A DNA stretch of 64,000 nt from Ruminococcus flavefaciens ND2009 (GCF_000621785.1 NZ_JHXI01000018.1:25058-89057); one strand, 5' to 3'. Shown: positions 25,832 to 34,983, counted from the first letter of the stretch. A program made the numbers and translations. Notes: a model not told the origin generated them from the letters alone.

Positions 25832-27208
25832 TCACTTTCCGAGCTTGCTCTTCAGCTTTCTGAGAGTGTAGCCCTCGTTTATCTTCATGACGCCTCTGTC
25901 GATAGCCAGCGCATAGTCGGGAACGTCCCTTGTTACGGTGGTTCCTGCGGCAGTGTAAACAGCCTTGCCCAGCTTTACGGGAGCAATGAGATTGGTGTTG
26001 CAGCCGATGAAGCAATTATCGCCGATAACACAGCGGCTCTTGGCGATACCGTCATAGTTTACGGTAACTGTTCCGCAGCCGATGTTCACGCGCTTTCCGA
26101 TGTCGCTGTCGCCCACGTAGGCAAGATGTGCGATTGCGGTCTTTTCACCGATGGTGGAGTTCTTTATCTCCACGAAGTCGCCTATCTTGGCTCCCGACTT
26201 CACAACGCTGTCGGGACGGATATGAACGTAAGGACCTATCTTTACGCCTGCCTCTATCTCCGACTCGTAAGCCTGAACGGTGTGGAGGTTTACATCGTCG
26301 CCTATCTTACAGTTCTCCACCACGGTATTGGGACCTATCTTACAGTTCCTGCCGATGGTGGTATTTTTTCTTATTATAGTATTGGGAAGTATCTCCGTAC
26401 CCACGCCTATCTCAACGCCGCGCTCGATGACAACGCCGTCTGTGCAGGTGAACTCAACGCCGTTTGCCAGGTGCTTTTCGATAACAGCCATTCTCGCATA
26501 GGTATTCAGCTCAAGGAGGTCCTTTCTGTCGTTGGCACCTCTGATGATGTCAGCGTTCTCGGACTTATAGGCGCCAGCGTTCTTGCCCTCGGAGAGAGCG
26601 ATAGCGATAGTATCGGTGAGGTAATACTCATTCTGTACATTATTATTGCTGAGCTTGCCCAGGAGCTCGATGAGGTCAGCTGTCCTGAACCAGTATGTGC
26701 CTGAGTTTACTTCCTTTATCTGACGCTGCTCCTCGGTGGCGTCCTTCTGCTCAACTATACCGCTGATACCGCCTGCCGAGCGGATTATCCTGCCGTAGCC
26801 GAAGGGATCTTCCAGCTCCGCAGTGATGACTGTTACAGCGTTTTTCTGCTGCTTGTGTATGATCAGAGACTCCTTTATGGTCTCGGCGTCGATGAAGGGA
26901 GCGTCTCCGCAGAGAACGAGGGTATTGCCGTCCGTATCCTCCTCAAGGAAGGGCACAGCCTGCTTCACCGCATGGCCTGTACCAAGTCTCTCTGCCTGGA
27001 GCACTGTCTTGTACTGACCGCCCAGATACTCGTCTATCATCTCGCCCTTGAAGCCCTTGACCACGCATATATCCGTAAGGTCAGCCGCTTCACAGGCTGA
27101 TATTACCCAGCGGAGCATAGGCTCGCCCAGCACCTTGAAAAGAGGCTTGGGCATTTCCGCTTTCATGCGCTTGCCCTGTCCGCCTGCAAGAATTACTGCT
27201 TTATTCAT
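25832..27208 (-). CDS. glmU: bifunctional N-acetylglucosamine-1-phosphate uridyltransferase / glucosamine-1-phosphate acetyltransferase
   Basis: GlmU makes UDP-GlcNAc for peptidoglycan. The 458-residue protein has the uridyltransferase start LAGGQGKRMKAEMPKPLF, AERLGTGHAVKQA and LCGDAPFI, then the hexapeptide-repeat left-handed helix with HLAYVGDSDIGKRVNIGCGT and the acetyl-CoA site around AGTTVTRDVP. It lies 18 bp after the second esterase gene and may share a transcript with the lipoprotein genes upstream. Confidence 0.97.
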   Translation of the reverse strand: MNKAVILAGGQGKRMKAEMPKPLFKVLGEPMLRWVISACEAADLTDICVVKGFKGEMIDEYLGGQYKTVLQAERLGTGHAVKQAVPFLEEDTDGNTLVLCGDAPFIDAETIKESLIIHKQQKNAVTVITAELEDPFGYGRIIRSAGGISGIVEQKDATEEQRQIKEVNSGTYWFRTADLIELLGKLSNNNVQNEYYLTDTIAIALSEGKNAGAYKSENADIIRGANDRKDLLELNTYARMAVIEKHLANGVEFTCTDGVVIERGVEIGVGTEILPNTIIRKNTTIGRNCKIGPNTVVENCKIGDDVNLHTVQAYESEIEAGVKIGPYVHIRPDSVVKSGAKIGDFVEIKNSTIGEKTAIAHLAYVGDSDIGKRVNIGCGTVTVNYDGIAKSRCVIGDNCFIGCNTNLIAPVKLGKAVYTAAGTTVTRDVPDYALAIDRGVMKINEGYTLRKLKSKLGK

Positions 27209-27226
27209 ATTCGTTCCTCCTATATG

Positions 27227-28396
27227 TCAATTTTGAGTTTTATCCTCTGGCGGAAAATTCTGCTTCAGATAGTCCTTCAGCATATCTTCCACATAATTGT
27301 TATGATAGCAATCTTCATATATTTTCAGTTCTGCATCTGTACCATGTGAAATAAGTCTTTCATAGAGAGCCGTTGCTTCCTCAGTCATATTTTTATTGCC
27401 GTTATAGTTATCCTCGAAAGAAGGATTTTCTCTGCCGCCTGCACATATGAACACGTTCTTATCCATAGCCTCATTGCGATCAAAATAGTCAAATTCACGT
27501 GTATACGCATAAGGATCTGTAATAACACTCGGATCGTAAAGCTTCTCATCAAAGGAATGATAATAATTCCAGAATGCCATGCTTCCCATTATGTATCTTG
27601 CAAATGGCTGATATTCATATTTGTCCGAATTGCAGAGAGCGTAGTGAGAGAACGTTCCTCCGCAGGAATGTCCGAAAAATACGGAGCGTGACTCGTCGAT
27701 CTTATAGTTCAGAGCAACAGTCCGCATGAGGTCGTCAGTAATAAAATCGAGGAATTTATTCTGGCGAATTATAAATTTATCAAGCCGCTCTTCATCACCG
27801 CCGCCATTCCTGTCATAATCATAGCCGAGTGTAACGAATATCAGAGGAGCTGCTTCACCGTCGCTGATAAGTTGGCGAAGATCGGGTATTAATTTGAACC
27901 AATACGCAGGATCGGTCATCAGAAATACAGGATATTTCTTGTTTTCATCATAGTCAGGTGGAAGTATGACATGGACGAGAAAGTCTGTGTCAAGCTGTTC
28001 ATCGTATATTTTTATCTCTCGGATATCATCAGTGAATTTCTTCACTTTAAGTTCCGTAGAATCAGGCAGGGGGTAGAAATTACGACCGTTTTTGCTCAGG
28101 CTGAAACACTTGGCAGAATCAAGCATTGTATACTCACGGAAGCTTGATCTTTCCTTTTCCTTGTCGGTCATATTCTCCGAGCAGATAAGCCCATCGTAGT
28201 ATTCAACGGTCACTTTTGTTGTCGGTTCCGTTGCAGGCTCTGTTTCTGCCTCTGTTGCAGCTTCCGCAGTTGTCGCAGTTGTCGCGGCAGCTGTAGTTTC
28301 CACCGTAGCAGACGAGGTCTCGCCTTTTCCCGCGCAGGAAGCAGCCGAAGCCGCCATAAGTCCGCACAACATAAGTGTCAGTGCTTTGTTCTTCAT
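27227..28396 (-). CDS. esterase-family lipoprotein, copy 2
   Basis: The 389-residue protein has a lipoprotein signal (SAASCAGKG), a Thr/Glu/Ala linker, and an alpha/beta-hydrolase domain of the putative esterase (Esterase D/enterochelin esterase-like) family. The nucleophile Ser is in FFGHSCGGTFSHY; LLSH..CYHNNYVEDML near the end supplies the likely catalytic His. It is about 60% identical by eye to the next gene upstream, a tandem duplication. The start is taken as ATG at 28396, 6 nt after GGAG; the ATG at 28408 lies on the ribosome binding site. Family members hydrolyse polysaccharide acetyl/feruloyl esters or siderophore esters. Confidence 0.82.
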   Translation of the reverse strand: MKNKALTLMLCGLMAASAASCAGKGETSSATVETTAAATTATTAEAATEAETEPATEPTTKVTVEYYDGLICSENMTDKEKERSSFREYTMLDSAKCFSLSKNGRNFYPLPDSTELKVKKFTDDIREIKIYDEQLDTDFLVHVILPPDYDENKKYPVFLMTDPAYWFKLIPDLRQLISDGEAAPLIFVTLGYDYDRNGGGDEERLDKFIIRQNKFLDFITDDLMRTVALNYKIDESRSVFFGHSCGGTFSHYALCNSDKYEYQPFARYIMGSMAFWNYYHSFDEKLYDPSVITDPYAYTREFDYFDRNEAMDKNVFICAGGRENPSFEDNYNGNKNMTEEATALYERLISHGTDAELKIYEDCYHNNYVEDMLKDYLKQNFPPEDKTQN

Positions 28397-28420
28397 TGTA
28401 TTCTCCATAGCGTAATAGTG

Positions 28421-29560
28421 TCAGTTCTCAGGCGGGAAATTCTGTTTCAGGTAATCCTTGAGCATATCTGCAAGATAATTGTTATGATAGCATTCTTCAT
28501 ATATCTTCAGTTCTGAGGGCACATCGTATGCGGCAAGCCTTTCCTGAAGCATTTTCGCCTCCTCGGGGATAGTGGGGAGGTCATCAGGTGCCTTGAAATC
28601 ATAGTAATTCTCTCTGCCGCCTGCACATATCAGCACATTCTTGTCCATAGTCTCATTGCGGTCAAAATAATCGAACTCCCGCTGAAAAGCATACGGATCC
28701 TTAATGGAACTGTTGTCAAAATACTCCATATCGGGATAGAAATATGCGTAGAATGAGGGACTTCCTATTATATAGCTCCCGAAGGGCTGATAATCATACT
28801 TATCCGAATTGCAAAGGGCATAATGTGAAAACACCCCGCCAAATGAATGCCCGAAAAATACGGAACGTGAAGCGTCCACCTTGTAATTGAGAGAAATGGT
28901 TTTCATAAGGTCATCGGTTATGAAATCGAGGAACTCTTTCTCCTGCAAAACAAATTTATTGAAGCGCTCCTCTTCCTCACGGGTATCATAGTCATAACCG
29001 AGTATTACAAATATCACGGGAGAAGCCTCGCCATCGTCGATGAGCTTCCATAGATCGGGAACTTTTTTCAGATGATACGCCGAATCAGTGATGAATACCA
29101 CCGGGTATTCCTTGTCTTTGTCATAATTCGGCGGAAGTGTTATGTGCACAAGGAACTGCTGGTCAAGCTGTTCGTCGTATATGGTCAGCTCGCGGAAATA
29201 ATCCTTGATCTTGGTTATCTTCGTTATATCAGCGGGATAGAAATAGTAGGAATTGCGTCCGTTTTCGCCTATCTCGAAGCATTTGTCAACATCAAGCAGC
29301 GTAAATTCGCGGAAACTTGATCTCTCCTTTTCCTTTTCGGTCATATTATCCGAGCAGATAAGCCCGTCGTAGTATTCAACGGTCACTTTTGTTGTCGGTT
29401 CCGTTGCAGGCTCTGTTTCCGTCTCTGTTGCAGCTTCCGCAGTTGTCGCGGCAGCTGTAGTTTCCACCGTAGCAGACGAGGTCTCGCCTTTTCCCGTGCA
29501 GGAAACAGCAGAAACCGCCACAAGTCCGCACAGCATAAGTGTCAGTGCTTTGTTCTTCAT
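28421..29560 (-). CDS. esterase-family lipoprotein, copy 1
   Basis: The 379-residue paralogue has the same layout: lipobox SAVSCTGKG, Thr/Glu/Ala linker, then the hydrolase domain with nucleophile Ser in FFGHSFGGVFSHY and a C-terminal His in YEECYHNNYLADML. It starts at ATG 29560 after AAGGAG and ends 24 bp before copy 2. Signal and linker DNA are nearly identical between the copies while the catalytic cores differ more, suggesting a fairly recent duplication or gene conversion of the 5' ends. Confidence 0.82.
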   Translation of the reverse strand: MKNKALTLMLCGLVAVSAVSCTGKGETSSATVETTAAATTAEAATETETEPATEPTTKVTVEYYDGLICSDNMTEKEKERSSFREFTLLDVDKCFEIGENGRNSYYFYPADITKITKIKDYFRELTIYDEQLDQQFLVHITLPPNYDKDKEYPVVFITDSAYHLKKVPDLWKLIDDGEASPVIFVILGYDYDTREEEERFNKFVLQEKEFLDFITDDLMKTISLNYKVDASRSVFFGHSFGGVFSHYALCNSDKYDYQPFGSYIIGSPSFYAYFYPDMEYFDNSSIKDPYAFQREFDYFDRNETMDKNVLICAGGRENYYDFKAPDDLPTIPEEAKMLQERLAAYDVPSELKIYEECYHNNYLADMLKDYLKQNFPPEN

Positions 29561-29617
29561 TTATCCTTTTCTCCTTATTGCATTGTATTCTGTGTCTCTT
29601 TATGTTATTTCCGCTTA

Positions 29618-30181
29618 TCAGCCCTGTGACGCCTGATTATCAGCTGCAGCCTCAAGGGTTGCCTCGTCCATGGGGATCAGCTTCCAGCCCTCGCCGTCAA
29701 CATTAACGACGATAATGTCCTCGTCAAAGGACTCGTCCTTGCCGTTCTCCGTTGTAACCACCGTCATTTTCAGCTTATATCCGTCAGATACCTTATAGGG
29801 ACCTGCGCTTACTTTGAGCATCTGTGCATAGGTGTCAAAATAAGCTCCTGCACCCTGTATAGCCTTGTCGCTGAGCTTTACCTCTCCCGAGGTGGTACAG
29901 CTCTTGTATGAGCCTGTCGAGCCTGTTTTCATAGCGGATTCAAGCTGATCCATGAGACCGCTGTCCTTGAGTCCCGAAACCAGTTCATCGGGATACATAC
30001 AGGTGAGCATCTCATTGCTCTTGCCGCCGAAAACGTTTTCGGAGAAATCGCTTACGCAGGTATCGGCAGCTGCGGGCAGAAGCCTGCTTGCAGCCTTATC
30101 GCTGTCCTTCTTGCTGCTGCATGAAACTGCTGCACAGCCCATAAGTGCCAGTGAAAGCACAGTCGCTATAATTCTTTTCAT
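29618..30181 (-). CDS. small lipoprotein of unknown function
   Basis: The 187-residue protein has a lipoprotein signal (ALMGCAAVSCSSKKDSD). The mature part contains an ENVFGGKSNEMLTCMYPDEL segment and a beta-rich C-terminal half (GYKLKMTVVTTENGKDESFD). The start is ATG at 30181, 6 nt after AAGGAG; the in-frame ATG at 30202 lacks a ribosome binding site. It lies 57 bp before the first esterase and probably leads that operon. No known domain is recognised. Confidence 0.65.
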   Translation of the reverse strand: MKRIIATVLSLALMGCAAVSCSSKKDSDKAASRLLPAAADTCVSDFSENVFGGKSNEMLTCMYPDELVSGLKDSGLMDQLESAMKTGSTGSYKSCTTSGEVKLSDKAIQGAGAYFDTYAQMLKVSAGPYKVSDGYKLKMTVVTTENGKDESFDEDIIVVNVDGEGWKLIPMDEATLEAAADNQASQG

Positions 30182-30377
30182 AATAAACTCCTTGTTATTC
30201 AACCGATTTTGCAGCTTTTCATAAGAGCTGCCATGTATTTATTTTTACATACTTTAACAATAAATGCAAGCTTTTTTCGCAGAAAACAAAGTGGTTTGTT
30301 AAATTTTGTACAAACTGCAATAAAATAAAGGGGTAATTTTTGTCATCACATATATGGTAATTTTTTCTCAGATGTGT

Positions 30378-30383
30378 TATAAT
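30378..30383 (+). promoter_or_regulatory. ppdK -10 element (extended)
   Basis: TGTGTTATAAT gives an extended -10 (TG-3-TATAAT) with no good -35 at the usual distance, 67 bp before the ATG. Confidence 0.5.
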
Positions 30384-30449
30384 AGGTATAACTCGGATAA
30401 TGCCCTCAGGGTTCTTGTCCGGTAATGTTAAAAATGGAGGTATACACCA

Positions 30450-33077
30450 ATGGCAAATAAGTATTGTTACCTTTTCTCAGAGGGTAATGCCAACATGAGA
30501 GAGCTTCTCGGCGGTAAGGGCGCAAACCTGGCTGAGATGACAAACATCGGTCTCCCTGTTCCCCAGGGCTTCACGATCACAACAGAGGCTTGTACTCAGT
30601 ATTATGAGGACGGCGGTATCTCTGATGAGATCCAGGCTGAGATCAATGAGTACATCACAAAGATGGAAGGAATCACCGGCAAGAAGTTCGGCGACAAGGA
30701 GAATCCTCTCCTCGTTTCTGTACGTTCTGGTGCAAGAGCTTCAATGCCCGGTATGATGGATACAATCCTTAACCTCGGTCTCAATGAGACAGTTGTTAAC
30801 ACAATCGCTGAAAAGTCCAACAACCCCAGATGGGCTTGGGACTGCTACAGAAGATTCATCCAGATGTATTCTGACGTAGTTATGGAAGTTGGTAAGAAGT
30901 ACTTTGAAGAGCTTATCGACAAGATGAAGGAAGAAAAGGGCGTTACACAGGACGTTGAGCTTACAGCTGAGGACCTCAAGACTCTCGCTGGTCAGTTCAA
31001 GGCTGAGTACAAGGCTAAGATCGGTGTAGACTTCCCTGACGATCCTAAGGAGCAGCTCATGGGAGCTATCAAGGCTGTATTCCGTTCATGGGACAACCCC
31101 AGAGCTAACGTTTACAGACGTGATAACGATATTCCTTTCTCATGGGGTACTGCTGTTAACGTACAGTCAATGGCATTCGGTAACATGGGCGACGACTGCG
31201 GTACAGGTGTTGCCTTCACAAGAGATCCTGCTACAGGTGAGAAGAAGCTCATGGGCGAGTTCCTTACAAACGCTCAGGGCGAGGACGTTGTTGCAGGCGT
31301 TCGTACTCCTATGCCTATCCAGCAGATGGCTGAGACATTCCCTGAGGCTTTCAAGCAGTTCCAGGAAGTTTGCCAGACTCTCGAAAATCACTATCACGAT
31401 ATGCAGGATATGGAGTTCACTGTTGAGAACAAGAAGCTCTATATGCTCCAGACAAGAAACGGTAAGAGAACTGCACAGGCTGCTCTCAAGATCGCTTGCG
31501 ACCTCGTTGATGAGGGCATGAAGACAGAGCAGGAAGCTGTTGCAATGATCGACCCCAGAAACCTCGATACACTTCTCCACCCCCAGTTCGATACAAAGGC
31601 TCTCAAGGCTGCTACTCCTATCGGCAAGGGTCTCGGTGCTTCACCCGGAGCTGCTTGCGGTAAGATCGTATTCACAGCTGACGACGCTGTTGAGTGGGCT
31701 GCAAAGGGCGAGAAGGTAGTTCTCGTTCGTCTCGAGACATCACCTGAGGACATCACAGGTATGAAGGCTGCTCAGGGTATCCTGACAGTTCGCGGCGGTA
31801 TGACTTCACACGCTGCTGTTGTTGCCCGTGGTATGGGTGAGTGCTGCGTATCAGGCTGCGGCGACATCAAGATGGATGAAGCTAACAAGAAGTTTGAGCT
31901 CGGCGGAAAGACATTCAACGAGGGAGACTACATCTCCATCGATGGTACAACAGGTAACATCTACGACGGTATCATTCCTACAGTAGACGCTCAGATCGCA
32001 GGCGAGTTCGGAAGGATCATGGCTTGGGCTGACAAGTACAGAACTCTCAAGGTTCGTACAAACGCTGATACTCCTGCTGACGCTAAGAAGGCAAGAGAGC
32101 TCGGCGCTGAGGGTATCGGTCTCTGCCGTACAGAGCACATGTTCTTCGAGGCTGACAGAATCGCTGCTTTCCGTGAGATGATCTGCTCAGATACAGTTGA
32201 AGGAAGAGAAGCTGCTCTCGCTAAGATCGAGCCTATGCAGCAGGGCGATTTCGAGGCTCTCTATGAGGCTCTCGAGGGCAACCCTGTAACAATCAGATTC
32301 CTGGATCCTCCTCTCCACGAGTTCGTTCCCACAGAGGAAGCTGACATCGAGGCTCTCGCTAAGGCACAGGGCAAGTCAGTTCAGGACATCAAGAACATCA
32401 TCGCTTCACTCCACGAGTTCAACCCCATGATGGGTCACAGAGGATGCCGTCTTGCTGTAACATATCCTGAGATCGCTAAGATGCAGACAAAGGCTGTTAT
32501 CAAGGCTGCTATCAATGTTAAGAAGAACCACCCCGACTGGAACGTTAAGCCCGAGATCATGATTCCTCTCGTAGGCGACGTTAAGGAGCTCAAGTTCGTT
32601 AAGAAGGTCGTTGTTGAGACTGCTGACGCTGTTATCGCTGAGGCTGGCGCAAACCTTGAGTACGAAGTTGGTACAATGATCGAGATCCCCAGAGCTGCTC
32701 TTACAGCTGACGAGATCGCTAAGAACGCTGACTTCTTCTGCTTCGGTACAAACGACCTTACTCAGATGACATACGGCTTCTCAAGAGACGACGCCGGTAA
32801 GTTCCTCGGCGCTTACTACGACAAGAAGATCTTCGAGAACGATCCTTTCGCTAAGCTCGATCAGGCAGGCGTTGGTAAGCTCATGGAAATGGCTATCAAG
32901 CTCGGTAAGCCCCAGAATCCTAAGCTCCACTGCGGTATCTGCGGCGAGCACGGCGGCGATCCTACATCAGTTGAGTTCTGCCACAAGATCGGCCTCGACT
33001 ATGTATCTTGCTCACCTTTCCGTGTTCCGATCGCTCGTCTGGCTGCTGCTCAGGCTGCTATCGCAGATAAGAGGTAA
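30450..33077 (+). CDS. ppdK: pyruvate, phosphate dikinase
   Basis: PPDK interconverts pyruvate, ATP and phosphate with PEP, AMP and pyrophosphate, central to PPi-linked glycolysis in cellulolytic clostridia. The 875-residue protein has the ATP-grasp half (GGKGANLAEMTNIGLPVPQGF), the phospho-histidine in GGMTSHAAVVARGMG, and the PEP-binding half ending near the catalytic Cys in LHCGICGEHGGDP. Codon choice is strongly biased (GCT, AAG, CTC), unlike neighbours, as in a highly expressed gene. The last codons (AAIADKR) overlap the attachment site of the adjacent element; copies of this end encoding AAIADKK recur at 58135 and 63586. Confidence 0.98.
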   Translation: MANKYCYLFSEGNANMRELLGGKGANLAEMTNIGLPVPQGFTITTEACTQYYEDGGISDEIQAEINEYITKMEGITGKKFGDKENPLLVSVRSGARASMPGMMDTILNLGLNETVVNTIAEKSNNPRWAWDCYRRFIQMYSDVVMEVGKKYFEELIDKMKEEKGVTQDVELTAEDLKTLAGQFKAEYKAKIGVDFPDDPKEQLMGAIKAVFRSWDNPRANVYRRDNDIPFSWGTAVNVQSMAFGNMGDDCGTGVAFTRDPATGEKKLMGEFLTNAQGEDVVAGVRTPMPIQQMAETFPEAFKQFQEVCQTLENHYHDMQDMEFTVENKKLYMLQTRNGKRTAQAALKIACDLVDEGMKTEQEAVAMIDPRNLDTLLHPQFDTKALKAATPIGKGLGASPGAACGKIVFTADDAVEWAAKGEKVVLVRLETSPEDITGMKAAQGILTVRGGMTSHAAVVARGMGECCVSGCGDIKMDEANKKFELGGKTFNEGDYISIDGTTGNIYDGIIPTVDAQIAGEFGRIMAWADKYRTLKVRTNADTPADAKKARELGAEGIGLCRTEHMFFEADRIAAFREMICSDTVEGREAALAKIEPMQQGDFEALYEALEGNPVTIRFLDPPLHEFVPTEEADIEALAKAQGKSVQDIKNIIASLHEFNPMMGHRGCRLAVTYPEIAKMQTKAVIKAAINVKKNHPDWNVKPEIMIPLVGDVKELKFVKKVVVETADAVIAEAGANLEYEVGTMIEIPRAALTADEIAKNADFFCFGTNDLTQMTYGFSRDDAGKFLGAYYDKKIFENDPFAKLDQAGVGKLMEMAIKLGKPQNPKLHCGICGEHGGDPTSVEFCHKIGLDYVSCSPFRVPIARLAAAQAAIADKR

Positions 33078-33257
33078 GTTCGACTCGTTAGAGTTAATGT
33101 GCAAATTCGATATAACATTGGAAGAAGCAAAGGCTTTCAGAGCCGCGAACGGACAGACGATAAAATCCAAAATATGGGAAGATATCAATGTTGAAGTTCG
33201 CATATGCGGATAACTGATGTTAATAACAGTCCCCCTGAATCATTTCGGTTCAGGGGG
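33051..33257 (+). repeat. attachment-site copy A (attL) with recombinase-tail remnant and ppdK-type terminator
   Basis: CAGGCTGCTATCGC (33051-33064) is shared exactly with 58135-58148 and, with one change, with 63586-63599. About 60 bp beyond it remain similar, then a copy-specific stretch of about 90 bp encodes, in the recombinase frame, 49 codons ending at TAA 33211-33213. The element ends with a block of about 50 bp that is nearly identical in copy B, including the terminator. Confidence 0.85.
33078..33213 (+). pseudogene. displaced C-terminal tail of a serine recombinase
   Basis: In the +1 frame relative to ppdK, the sequence reads RLLSQIRGKFDSLELMCKFD then ITLEEAKAFRAANGQTIKSK, ending VEVRICG-stop at 33213. 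The same frame in copy B (the recombinase end) reads RLLSLTRSNYNSSELICTYD-stop, so both are recombinase C-termini meeting at the att core. It has no start of its own here. Confidence 0.6.
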
Positions 33258-33264
33258 ATTTTTT
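33231..33264 (+). terminator. terminator downstream of ppdK (copy A)
   Basis: CCCCCTGAA (33231-33239) pairs with TTCAGGGGG (33249-33257), followed by ATTTTTT. Identical stems occur at 58241-58267 and, split by an insertion, at 63692-63998. Confidence 0.92.
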
Positions 33265-33319
33265 CAGTCTCATAGCGAGTAACATTTTGCACATAACAAA
33301 AATATTTTCTTCAAAACCC

Positions 33320-33348
33320 TTGACATTTCTTTCCTCATATGCTATACT
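33320..33348 (+). promoter_or_regulatory. promoter of the restriction-modification locus
   Basis: TTGACA (33320-33325), a 17-bp spacer and TATACT (33343-33348), about 50 bp before the first gene. Confidence 0.8.
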
Positions 33349-33398
33349 ATCCGCAAGAGGTTACATAACGCTCATGACGATAAATTTTAGGAGGACTT

Positions 33399-33968
33399 AT
33401 GAAACTTACCAAACTGGCTGCCGTGAAAACAGGTCTTGTTCTGTCACGAAAAGAAGCCAAAACTACCGATAAAAGCTGGGAATACCGTCAGCTGAATCTG
33501 AAAGCTGTCAACGAAGACGGCACTATAAATATAGATGAAACGATAACGTTTTACGCCGCGGAGGAGCTCTCCCCGAACTATCTCACTCAGGTTGGGGACA
33601 TAGTCGTCAAGACTTCCGAGCCGTACACGGCTGCATATATCACGGAGGAATACGTGGGACTTGTAATACCCTCGCACTTTGTTGTGGTGAGAGTTGATAT
33701 AACGAAGGCTCTGCCGCAGTATATCGCGTGGTATCTGAACAAAGACCGCATAAAAAAGGCTTTCCGCATGAGCTGTACGGGTATGCTGAAACAGATAAAG
33801 CCCACTATGGTCGGCGAGACGGAGATAAAACTGCCGACGCTTGAACGGCAGCGGCAGGTGGTTGAGCTTTATGATATTTCCAGACGAGAAATCGAACTAC
33901 TGGAAAGGCAGATAAGGCAGAAAGAAGCCTTTTACAAGGCACTGATAAACAAAGTCAATAGGATATAA
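33399..33968 (+). CDS. half-size type I specificity subunit (HsdS-like)
   Basis: The 189-residue protein has one target-recognition domain and one helical conserved region (LPTLERQRQVVELYDISRRE, then LLERQIRQKEAFYKALINKV), about half a normal HsdS. It starts with ATG after AGGAGG behind a strong promoter and looks intact, not broken. Half-size S subunits can dimerise to give a palindromic specificity, or can act as a modifier of a full HsdS such as the one at 37103. It is the first gene of the element. Confidence 0.8.
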   Translation: MKLTKLAAVKTGLVLSRKEAKTTDKSWEYRQLNLKAVNEDGTINIDETITFYAAEELSPNYLTQVGDIVVKTSEPYTAAYITEEYVGLVIPSHFVVVRVDITKALPQYIAWYLNKDRIKKAFRMSCTGMLKQIKPTMVGETEIKLPTLERQRQVVELYDISRREIELLERQIRQKEAFYKALINKVNRI

Positions 33969-33991
33969 AAAAGTTGTTAAGGAGTTATAAA

Positions 33992-34909
33992 ATGTTAAGC
34001 AAAAGAGATATTTTTAAGGAGTTAGGAAAAAACATATGTATCTATCCGTTGCATATAAAGAATATTAAAGAAAACTCTATAAATCTTACTATAGGACAAA
34101 ATGCATGGATTGATAAAAACTGTAAAGTCAAAAAAATCTATCAATTACCAAATGATACATTTTCCTTAAAAAAAGAACAAAATTCAAAGGAATTATCCAT
34201 AATTGGAGGCAATCCTGCAATTATTCCAAGCATGGATAGTAAAAAGAAATTTTTGATTCTTCTTCCTCATACAACCACAAGTGTTGAAACTAGCGAAGTA
34301 ATAGCTGTGAGTCAAAATATTGGTGGCACTTTTCATTCAAAGGTTGGAATAGCAGCTAAAGGTGTTGGACACATAGGTACAATGCTGGGACCTTGCTATT
34401 GTGGACATTTATTAATATCGTTACACAATATTACAGATAATATTATTACTTTAGAAGTTGGTGAAACATTTGTTTCGTTAATCTTCTATCTCTTAGAAAC
34501 ACCGATTCAAGAAAATGTCAATTCTAATTATAATGGTCACGTGGATAAGTTTTCCGAATTAAAATTTAATGTTAGTCAAAAAACAAGAGAATATTTAACT
34601 GAGGATTGGAAAAGCAGTTTTACTGGTATTAGAAATAAAATGCTCACCAGCGATGCTTATATTCAGTTTAAAAAAACCAAATCAAGAGAAAATATCGAAT
34701 ACTTGAAGAGATATCTTAATATTAGAAACATAATTATTATTCTTCTTATTATTTCAGTATTTATTCTATCATGGTTTGGAGTTCATTGGTATGATAACAA
34801 AAATGGAACAACTGTATGGTCGGAAAGATATTGGGAAATTGTTATTACCGCAGTAATTGTTCCGATATTATTAAACTTATACAAGCTATTTAAAAGAAGC
34901 AATGAGTAA
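33992..34909 (+). CDS. membrane-anchored dCTP deaminase-like protein, probably non-catalytic
   Basis: The 305-residue protein has a dCTP deaminase/dUTPase-type beta domain (about residues 1-175): HTTTSVETSEVIAVSQNIGG, then GPCYCGHLLISLHN and LEVGETFVSLIFYLLETP line up with the enzyme family. The RSSxxR motif is replaced by HSKVGI, and the catalytic Glu position is Ser143, so deamination is unlikely. Two membrane helices follow (about 246-264, 281-298). DNA is very AT-rich. The start is ATG at 33992 after AAGGAG. It lies between a half HsdS and HsdM and is probably a nucleotide-binding membrane effector; that role is inference. Confidence 0.65.
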   Translation: MLSKRDIFKELGKNICIYPLHIKNIKENSINLTIGQNAWIDKNCKVKKIYQLPNDTFSLKKEQNSKELSIIGGNPAIIPSMDSKKKFLILLPHTTTSVETSEVIAVSQNIGGTFHSKVGIAAKGVGHIGTMLGPCYCGHLLISLHNITDNIITLEVGETFVSLIFYLLETPIQENVNSNYNGHVDKFSELKFNVSQKTREYLTEDWKSSFTGIRNKMLTSDAYIQFKKTKSRENIEYLKRYLNIRNIIIILLIISVFILSWFGVHWYDNKNGTTVWSERYWEIVITAVIVPILLNLYKLFKRSNE

Positions 34910-34983
34910 CATGTATTTAAAAATGTGAAATCTCATACTTTCAAAGTAGAAAAAAGTACGATAGAATAGTGAGGTAAATAATA

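Noticed and set aside
32872..33213. Independent 113-residue gene overlapping the end of ppdK
   Set aside because: The first half is ppdK in another frame. Only the part after the att core looks like protein, and it is better explained as a recombinase tail.
33399..33968. Truncated hsdS pseudogene
   Set aside because: It has a strong promoter, a ribosome binding site and a complete recognition domain plus helix, so an intact half-size subunit is more likely.
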